A DNA stretch of 64,000 nt from Dipylidium caninum. Lineage: Eukaryota; Platyhelminthes; Cestoda; Cyclophyllidea; Dipylidiidae. The notes below the pieces were generated by a model. It saw only the letters and a program-made list of their open reading frames with translations. It was not told where the DNA came from and did no database searches. The translations under genes and the position numbers were made by a program. Shown one piece after another: positions 56,450 to 64,000 of this stretch (positions are counted from its first letter, which is position 1; the number at the start of each line of letters is the position of its first letter). The stretch spans positions 390,063 to 454,062 of the forward strand of contig QEYB01000952.1 in assembly GCA_017562135.1 (NCBI GenBank), in the 5' to 3' direction.

Positions 56450-59400
56450 GCCGCCAAACATTGAAGCCGAAAGCGTGTGGAAGTAGTCGGTGAAAGGCGA
56501 AGCCGGCGCGATCTGCGTGCAATCAGAGCCGAGACCGGAGTGAAAGTGAGGCGGATGTGGCGCTAGAAGTTGAAGCTGAAGCTGACGCTGAAGCAGAAGC
56601 GTTCGCCGATCCGTAACCGAAGCTGAAGCTGAAGCCTGAAGCTGAAGGCGAAAGGCGAAGGCGAAGGTTGAGGTGAAGATCGAAGGGTGGGCAGGAAGCA
56701 GAAGCAAAAGCAGAAGCAGAGGTGGAGGTGAAGCCTGAGCTGAGCTGAAACTGAGACTGAAAGTATCTGTGGCAAGTGTGAGGAAGGTGGCGTTGGCGGT
56801 GTCGGCGGCGGCTGAGGCATGAGGCCTGCTTCCGAGGCCCGAGGTCGAGGCAGTTTGCCTGAGGCTGTGGACGAGGGTGAGATTGCAGCTGGGTGGGTGA
56901 AGTAGAAGCTGAAGTGGGAGGTTGAGGCTGATGGCTAAGACTGAGGCTGAGGTTGAGGCTGAGGCTGGGCTGAGGCTGAAGCTGAGACTGGAAGACTGAA
57001 ACTAAGGTAAGGCTGAATCTGGAAGCTGAAGTTGAGTCTGAAGCTGATGCTGGAGCTGAAGCTGAAGCTGAAAGCGGAAGCTGAAGGTGGGAAGCAGAGG
57101 CCGAGGTAGAGGTTGAAGGTGAAGTGAAGGTGAAGGTTGAAGGTGAAGTGGCGGTGGAGGGTGAGAAGGAAAATCGTGCGTCTGCCGCGGAGACAGTGCA
57201 AGTGGCAGCCGCAGTGCCAGTGGGTGTCGGAAGCCGCAATGGAGTGTCATCGGAACTCGGCAGGCCGCAGAGTCGAGGCAAGAGGACAGAGACAGTTACC
57301 GAGACTGAGGCTAAGGTGGAGTGAAGCAGAATCGGTAGTGGAAGAGGAGTTGGCCGCCAAAATGGAAGCGAAAGCTGGGAAGTAAGTCGGTGGAAGGCGA
57401 AAAGGCCGGGCCGAATCTGCGGTGCAATCAAGAGGCCGAGACGGAGGTGAAAGTGGAGGCGGAATGGTGCGCTAGAAGTTGAAAGCTGAAGCTGACGCTG
57501 ATAGCAGAAGCTGTCGCCGTTCCGTAACGCGAAGCTGAAGTCTGAAAGGCGGAAGGCCGAAGCGAAGGCGTAAGGCGAAGGTGAAGGTTGAAGGTGAAAT
57601 GAAGGTGGAGCAGAAGCAGAGGGTGGGAAGGTAAGCTGAGCTGAAGCTGGAAACTGGAGACTGGAAACTGTAATCTGTGGGCAGTGCTGAGGAGGCGGCG
57701 TTGGGCGGTGTCGGCGGCGGCTTGAGGCAGAGGCGGAGGTAGAGGCAGAGGCTGCTTCGCGAAGCGAGGTCGAGGCATGTTGCTGAGGCTGGGACGAGGG
57801 TGAGATTGCAGCTGTGGTGAAGTAGAAGGCTGAAGTGGAAGGGTTGAGGCCTGGAGGCTAAGAGCTGAGGCTGAGGCTGAGGCTGAAGCTGAGACTGAGA
57901 CTGAGACTAAGGGTAAGGCTGAAATCGAAGCTGAAGTTGAGTCTGAAGCTGAAGCTGGGAGGCTGAAGCTGAAAAGCTGAAAAGCGGAAGCTGAGGTGGG
58001 AAGCAGAGGCCGGGTAGAGGTTGAAGAAGGTGAAGTGGAAGGTGATAGGGAAGGTGAAAGTTGGGCGGTGAGGGTGAGAAGGAAATTCGTGCCGTCTGCC
58101 GCGAGACAGTGGCAGTGGCAGCCGCAGTGCCAGTGTGGTCGGAGGCCGCAATGGAAAGTGTCATCGGACTCGCAGCGGCAGAGGGAGGCAGAGACAGAGA
58201 CAGTTACCGAGAACTGAGAGGCTAAGGTGGGATTGAAGCAGAATCGGTAGTGGAAGAAGAGTTGGCGCGCCAAAATTGGAAGCAGAAAAGCGTGGTGGGA
58301 AGTAGTCGTGAAGGCGAAGCCGGCGCCGAATCTGCGGTGCAATCAGAGGCCGAGAACGGAGGTGGAAAGTGGGAGGCGGATGGTGCGCTAGAAGTTGAAG
58401 CTGAAGCTGACGCTGAAAGCAGAACCTGTCGCCGTATCCGTAACCGAAGCTGAAGCTGACCTGGAAGGCGAAGGCGAAAAGGCGAAGGTGAAGGCGAAGG
58501 CGAAGGTGAAGGTGAAAGATGAAGTGGAAGCAAAGAACAGAAGCAAAAGCAGAATCAGAAGGTGGGAGGTGAAGCTGAGGCTGAGCTGAAACTGAGACTG
58601 AAACTGTATCTGTGGTTCAGTGGCTGAGAGGGGCGTTGGCGGTGTCGCGGCGGCTGAGGCAGAGGGCGGAGGTAGAGGCAGAGGTCTGCTTCCGAGGTCG
58701 AAGCCGAAAGGTCGAGGCCGAGGTCGAGGCAGTTGCTGAGGCTGTGGACGAGGTGAGAATTGCAGCTGTGGGTGAAAAGTAAAGCTGGAAGTGGAGGTGA
58801 GCTGAGGCTAGACTGAGGCTGAGGTTGAGGCTGAGGCCTGAGGCTGAAGCTGAGAACTGAAGACTGAGCGAGACTGAAGACTGAGACCTAAGGGTAAAGG
58901 CTGAATCTAAGCTGAAGTGAGTCTGAAGCTGAAGCTGGAGCCTGAAGCGAAGCTGAAGCGGAACTGAGGTGGAAGCAGAGCGAGGTAGAGGTTTGAAAGG
59001 TGAAGGAAGGTGAGGTGAAGGTGAAGTGAGGTGGAGGGTGAGAAGGAATCGTGCCGTCTGCCGCGGAGACAGTGGCAGTGGTCACCGCAGTGCAAGTGGT
59101 GTCGAGGCCGCAATGGAAACGTGTATCGGACTCGGCAGCGGCAGAGGTGGAGGCAGAGACAGAGACAGTAATACCCGAGACTGAGGCTAAGGTGGGAGTT
59201 TGAAGCAGAATCGGTAGTGGAAGAGGAGTTGGCCGCCAAAATTGGAAAGCCGAACAGCGTGGGAAGTAGTCGGTGAAGGCGAACCGGCGCCGAATCTGCG
59301 GTGCAATCAGAGGCCGAGACGAGGTGAAAGTGGGAGGCGGATGGTGCGCTTAGAAGTTGAAGCTGAAGCTGACGCTGAGCAGAAGTGTCGCCGTATCCGT

Positions 59401-61250
59401 AACCGGGAAGCTGAAAGCTGAAAGCTGAAGCTGAAGGCGAAGCGAAGCGAAGGTGAAGGCGAAGGTGAAGGTTGAAGGTGAAGATGAAGGTGGAGCAGAA
59501 GCAGAAGCAGAAGCAAGGTGGGAGGTGAAGCTGAAGCAGAAAGCTGAAACTGAAGACTGAAACTTGTATCTGTGGCAGTGGCTGAGGAGGTGGCGTTGGC
59601 GGTGTCGCGCGGGGCTGAGGCAAGAGGCGAGGTAGAGGCAGAGGCTGCTTCCGAGGTCGAAGCCGGAGGTCGAGGCCGAGGTCGAGGCAGTTGCCGAGGC
59701 TGTGACGAGGTGAGGATTGCAGCTGTTGGGTGAAGTAGAAGCTGAAAGTGGAGGTTGAAGGCTGAGGCTAGACTGAGGCGAGGTTGAGGCTGAGGCTGAG
59801 ATGAAGCTGAGACTGAGACTGAAGCTGAGACTGAAGACTGAACTAAAGGTAAGGCTGACTGAAGCTGAAGTTGAGTCTGAACTGAAGCTGACGCTGAAGC
59901 TAAGCGAAGCGGAAGCTGAGGTGGAAAGCAGAGGCCGAGGTAGAGGTGAAAAGGTGAAGTGAAGGTGAAGGTGAAGGTGAAGTGGCGGTGGAGGGTGAGA
60001 AGAGAATCGTGCGTCTGCCGCGGAAACAGTGGCAGTGGCAGCCAGCAGTGCCAGTGGTGTCTGGAGGCCGCAATGGAAGTGTCAATTCTGGACTCGGCAG
60101 CCCGCAGAGGTGGAGGCAGAGACAGAGACAGTTACCGAGACTGAGGCTAAGGTGGGAGTTGAAGGCAGAATCGGTAGTGGAAGAGGAGTTGGCCGCCAAA
60201 TTGGAAGCCGAAAGCGTGTGGAAAGTAGTCGGTGAAGCGAAGCCGGCGCCGAATCTGCGGTGCAATCAGAGGCCGAGAACGGAGGTGAAAGTGAGGCGAT
60301 GGTGCGCTAGAAGTTGAAGCTGAAGCTGACAGCTGAAGCAGAAGCTGTCGCCGTATCCGTAACCGAAGCTGAAGCTGAGCTGAAGGCGAAGCGAAAAGGC
60401 GAAAAGGTGAAGGCGAAGCGAAAGGTGAAGGTGAAGATGAAGGTGGGCAGAAAGCAGAAGCAGAAACAGAATCAGAGGGTGGAGGTGAAGCTGAGGCTGA
60501 AGCCTGAAACCTGAGACCTGAAACTGGTACTGTGGCAGTGGATGAGGAGGTGGCGTTGGCGGTGTCGGCGCCGGCTGAAGGCAAGAGGCGGAGTAGAGGC
60601 AGAGGGCTGCTTCCGAGGGTCGAAAGCGAGGGTCGAGCCGAGGTCGAGGCAGTTTGCTGAGGCTGTGGACGAGGGTGAGATTGCAGCTGTGGGTGAGTAG
60701 ATGAAGTGGAGGTGGAGGCTGAGGCTAAGGAGCTGAGGCTCGAGGTGAGGCCGAGGCGGAAGGCTTCGACTGAAGACTAGAGACTGAAGCTGAGAATGAG
60801 ACGGAGAACTAAAGGGTAAGGCTGAATCGAAGCTGAAGTTGAGTCTGAAGCTGAAGCCTGGAGCCTTGAAGCTGAAGCCTGAAGCGGCAAAGCTGAGGTG
60901 GAAGCAAGCCGAGGGGTTTTGGGTAGAAAGTGGAAGGTGAAGGTGAAAGGTGAAGTGGCGGTGAGGTTTAGAGGTCGTGCCGTCTGCCCGACGCAGAGGC
61001 ACGTGCAGTGGAGCCGCAGTGCAAGTGGTCGTCGGAGGCGCGCAATGTGTTAAAGTGTCTTAATCGGCAAAGCTTCTGGGCTAGCGGCCAATTATTTGAG
61101 GTGGAGGCAGAGGACACGCAGATTCAGTTATACCGGGTAGCTGACTTTTGAGGCTGAAGGTGGGAGTTGAAAGCAGAATCGGGTAGTGGATAAGAGGTTG
61201 CGCCGCCAAATGGAAGCCGAGGAAAGCGTGGGTTTGGTCGCGTGAGAGTA
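56450..61250 (+). repeat. Tandem array, indel-rich direct copies
   Basis: About five further direct copies of the same unit (EKEIV markers near 57,163, 58,078, 59,040, 59,998 and a degenerate one near 60,970). By eye there is an insertion or deletion roughly every 10-20 bases, mostly doubled or dropped bases in short homopolymers, so no frame stays open for more than a short stretch. No coding sequence is called. Confidence 0.9.
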
Positions 61251-62460
61251 TATGTGTTTTTTTGATTCTCGGTGTAACGTATTCGGTTCGCGTCGAGTTG
61301 GCTTAGCGTTCCTATAGTAGGCCGAGGCTTGGTTACCGGATCGGGAACGGACGGGCGGGGGGCGGACATGGCAGCGGCTTTGCCTCTCAGAGGATTTCTG
61401 GCTGCTGCGTCCTTCTGTCTGTCAGAATCAGGAGGGTCGGCATCTTTCTGCATTGCAGTGCGTCAGCTGGCAGCTCTACTTTTTCAGACTCTATCAAACT
61501 TACTATGCGCCCCATCCGCCCTCCATTCACCCAGTCCGTTAGGCCCCGTGGCGGGCTCTGGAAATGCCCGGGATTCGCGGGGCACTTGGGACCGGAGCTT
61601 ACCGGCTCACCAGACACCCGCCGCAGGTGACTCCGGCTTTCCAGAGTGGCGGCCATCCTCTTCTCGACTTGAGCGATTCTGCTTCAACCGGCACACCTTG
61701 CCGTCAGGCCGCCTCGTGAACATGTTTGCTGGTCTCTTGCTCACTTCTGCCGCGCCGATCCGAATGATCCTCTTGCGGCAGTCCGCCTGGCACTGCGGGC
61801 TGATACGAACGTGCCTACTGGTCTACCATCGGCCCCGCATCCGGGGCCCCAAGACGGAGACGATTTTCCTCTCCAGCCTCTGACAGGCAGCGCGCACCAG
61901 CCGCTCAGTGCATGGTCACACTTCGCAACAAACGAAGCCTTACCTTCCACTGTCTCAGCACTTGCAACCTCTACTCGGGCCCTCGTGCCGTCCTACTCAG
62001 CTTCCGCTGCAGCTTCAGCTCACTCCAGCTTCAGCTTCAGACTCAAACTGTATCACTTATATGCCATTCGAGCCTTTATACACGCTTAGTCTCTAGTCTC
62101 ATTCTCGGATTCATAGCTGAATGCTGAGCTTCGAGAATCCAGGATACACCTCCTAGCTCAGCCGCAACCTCGAGTCAGTTTAGTTTTGCTACCTGAACTT
62201 TCGTTATTACAGAACGTTTGGCTCGCTTGATAACTTACCAGGCCGCGCCCACTGTCCATCTCACCCTAGGTCCACAGCTCAGCCTGTTCCTCGATCGGAA
62301 GGCTGCGAGAGGTGTATGACCAGGGTCGGTTCGAGTCGGACTTCAAGCAGCCTCTGGGCCTCTAACTTGGACACGAGCGCTGCAAGATCGTAAACGGACT
62401 CGCCGGTGCGCATCCGGGAAACCGCCGCAGGACAGAGGGCAGCCCAAAAGTCTTCCAACG
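61250..62460 (-). repeat. Inverted, highly noisy copy of the array unit
   Basis: Read on the minus strand, this follows one whole unit in order. On the + strand it shows the reverse complements of the DGAL block near 61,510, of [13 protein letters not shown] near 61,640-61,700, of the [12 protein letters not shown] and [12 protein letters not shown] blocks near 61,750-61,800, of the [15 protein letters not shown] block near 62,000-62,050 and of the [10 protein letters not shown] block near 62,250. Direct orientation resumes at about 62,465. Divergence is greater than in the direct copies, and both ends are approximate. Confidence 0.75.
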
Positions 62461-64000
62461 CAGGCGTGGGTTAGGTGAAACTGAGCCTGGAAGCTGAAAC
62501 TGAGAACTGAAACTGTATCTGTGGTGGGCAGTGGCTGAGGAGGTTGGCGTTGGCCGGTGTCGGCGGCGGCTGAGCAGGGGCGGAGGTAGAGGACAGAGGC
62601 TGCTTCGAGGGTCGAAGCCGAGGTCGGAGGCCGGAGGTCGAGGCAAGTTGCTTGTGCTGACGCTGGTGGAACGAGGGTGAGATTTGTGTGGGCAGCTGTG
62701 GGTGAATTTGTTTATTAGAAGCTCGAAGTGGGAGGTTGAAAGGCTTGAGGCTAAAGACTGAGGCTGAGCGCTGAGGGGGCTGAGGCTGAGGAGGGGCCTG
62801 TGGCTGGAGGGGGCTGGAGAGCTGAGACTGTGAGACGAAAGACTGTGAGACTAGGAGAACTAGGGTAAGGTCTGAAATTCCTGAAGCTGAAGTGAAGTTC
62901 TGGGAAGCTGAAGCTGGGAGCCTGGAAGGTGAGGTGGGAAGCAGAGGCCGAGGTGAGGGGTTGAATGGTGAAGTTGGAAAGGTTTTGAAGGTGAAGGTGA
63001 AAGTGGCGGTGGAGGGGTGAGAAGTGAATCGCGTTCTGCGTCTGCTGCTGCACGCGAGACAAGTGCAAGTGGGCAAGGCCGCAGTGCCAGTGGTGTCGGA
63101 GCCGCAAAATGATGTATGGATAAGTGTCAAACAATCGGAGACATCTCGGCAGCCGAGAGAGGTGGAAGGCAGAGACAGAGGACAGTGACCGGAACTGAGG
63201 CTAAGGTGTGGAGTTGAAGACAGATCCGGTGTAGGTAGTGGAAGAGGAGTTGGCCGCCAAATTTGGAAGCCGAGAGAAGCGGGTGGAAGTAGTCGGTGAA
63301 AGGTGGAAGCGTGCGCCGAATCTGCCGGTGGGCAAATCAGAGGCCCGAGACGGCGGGTGGGAGGTGAAAGTGGGATAGGCGGATGTATGCGGCTTAGAAG
63401 TTGAAATGCTGGGCTGAGGCTGACGGCGAGCTGGAACACCGCGAGAAGGCAGTAGTTGGTCGGGCCGACCGTAAACTCCCGGAAGCTGAACTGAAGCTGA
63501 AGCTGAGTGGCGAAGGGGCGAAGGCGAAAAGGTGAAAGGCGGAAAGGGTGAAAAAGGCGAAGTGAAGGGGAAGGTGAAAGGATTGAAGTGGGAGCAGAGC
63601 AGAGCAGAAAAGAAGACGCAGGACAGCAGGAAGCACAGAGGTGGAGGTGGAAAGCTGAAGCTGGAAGCTGAAACTGAGACTGAACTGGTATCTGTGGCAT
63701 GGCTTGAGGAGGTGGCGTTGGCAGGTGTCGGCGGCGGCTGAGGCAAGAGGCGAGGTAGAGGGCAGAAGGCTGCTTCCGAGGTCGAAGCCCGAGGTCGAGG
63801 CCGAGGTCGAGGCAGTTTGCTGAGGCTGTGGACGGGGTGAGATTGGCAGCTGGTGGGTGAGTAGAAGTGAAGTGAGGTTGAGGCTGGAGGCCTAGACTGA
63901 GGCTGAGGTTGAGGCTGGAGGCTGAGGCGTGAGGCTTGAGGGCTTGAGACCTTGAAAAAGCTTTGAGAGAAAACTGAGACTAAGGGGTAGGCTGAAAGAA
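62460..64000 (+). repeat. Tandem array, indel-rich direct copies continuing off the window
   Basis: At least one and a half more direct units with very dense indels (TATCTGTGG markers near 62,514 and 63,690). Some tracts contain foreign-looking insertions such as CTTGTGCTG and GTTTATTAG. The array is not finished at the window edge. Confidence 0.85.

Larger units (their letters stand above)
43434..56450 (+). repeat. Tandem array of ~0.93-kb acidic-coding units, readable part
   Basis: About 14 direct copies. Using the GAGAAGGAAATCGTG marker (EKEIV), successive copies start at 44,081, 44,978, 45,889, 46,807, 47,749, 48,727, 49,669, 50,623, 51,565, 52,507, 53,419, 54,355, 55,296 and 56,251. Spacings from 45,889 to 54,355 are 918, 942, 978, 942, 954, 942, 942, 912 and 936 bp, all multiples of 6. 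Copies are near-identical and differ mainly in the number of GAAGCT, GAGGCT and GAAGGT-type hexamers. Copies 1-2 are shorter and frameshifted. Confidence 0.97.

Noticed and set aside
43434..64000. CRISPR array or centromeric satellite
   Set aside because: Repeats are contiguous, about 0.93 kb, coding-periodic and without spacers, in an animal gene context. A non-coding satellite is possible for the right part but would not explain the maintained frame and its continuity with the ankyrin exon.

Overview
The window is eukaryotic (metazoan) genomic DNA on the + strand and is dominated by one large multi-exon gene of the ankyrin family (ANK1/2/3, UNC-44, Drosophila Ank2 type). I identify it from the translated exons: 23 of the canonical 24 ankyrin repeats, a tandem ZU5 pair, a UPA module, a death domain and a C-terminal regulatory region, all in canonical order. 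The protein is clearly diverged from vertebrate ankyrins, which points to an invertebrate. A flatworm is my best guess from gene style, but that is inference only.

Layout. 1-8,044: no gene I can support. 8,045-8,629: a 195-codon basic, Ser-rich open frame ending at a good splice donor, a possible alternative first exon. 8,630-19,109: non-coding, with homopolymer tracts and a CpG-dense block near 17.6-17.95 kb. 19,110-33,320: N-terminus and ankyrin repeats 1-23 on 14 exons, all joined in phase 0 and mostly 99 or 198 bp long. 34,166-36,111: linker exons. 36,307-38,587: ZU5-ZU5-UPA on short exons with short introns, one of them a GC-AG intron. 38,661-40,270: death domain split over two exons. 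40,456-42,524: C-terminal regulatory exons joined mostly in phase 1, with a 23-bp microexon and a duplicated LPDGT motif. 42,910-43,481: acidic exon that runs, in the same reading frame, into a giant tandem array.

43,434-64,000: at least 20 copies of a roughly 0.93-kb unit encoding a highly acidic Glu/Ala/Val/Gly-rich protein. The central block 45,428 to about 54,747 is open over about ten units, and unit lengths there differ only by multiples of 6 bp. The flanks carry frameshifts. From about 56.0 kb rightward indels become very dense, and about 61.25-62.46 kb holds one unit in inverted orientation. That pattern looks like unpolished or chimeric long-read sequence, although real array decay is not excluded. 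The array runs off the right edge.

The most interesting biology is a probable giant ankyrin isoform: the usual membrane-adaptor module (repeats bind membrane proteins, ZU5 binds spectrin) followed by a polyanionic repeat tail of more than 3,000 residues. This parallels in plan, but not obviously in sequence, the giant neuronal tails of C. elegans UNC-44 and Drosophila Ank2. The equally long antisense open frame is explained by the all-GNN codon composition and is not called as a gene.
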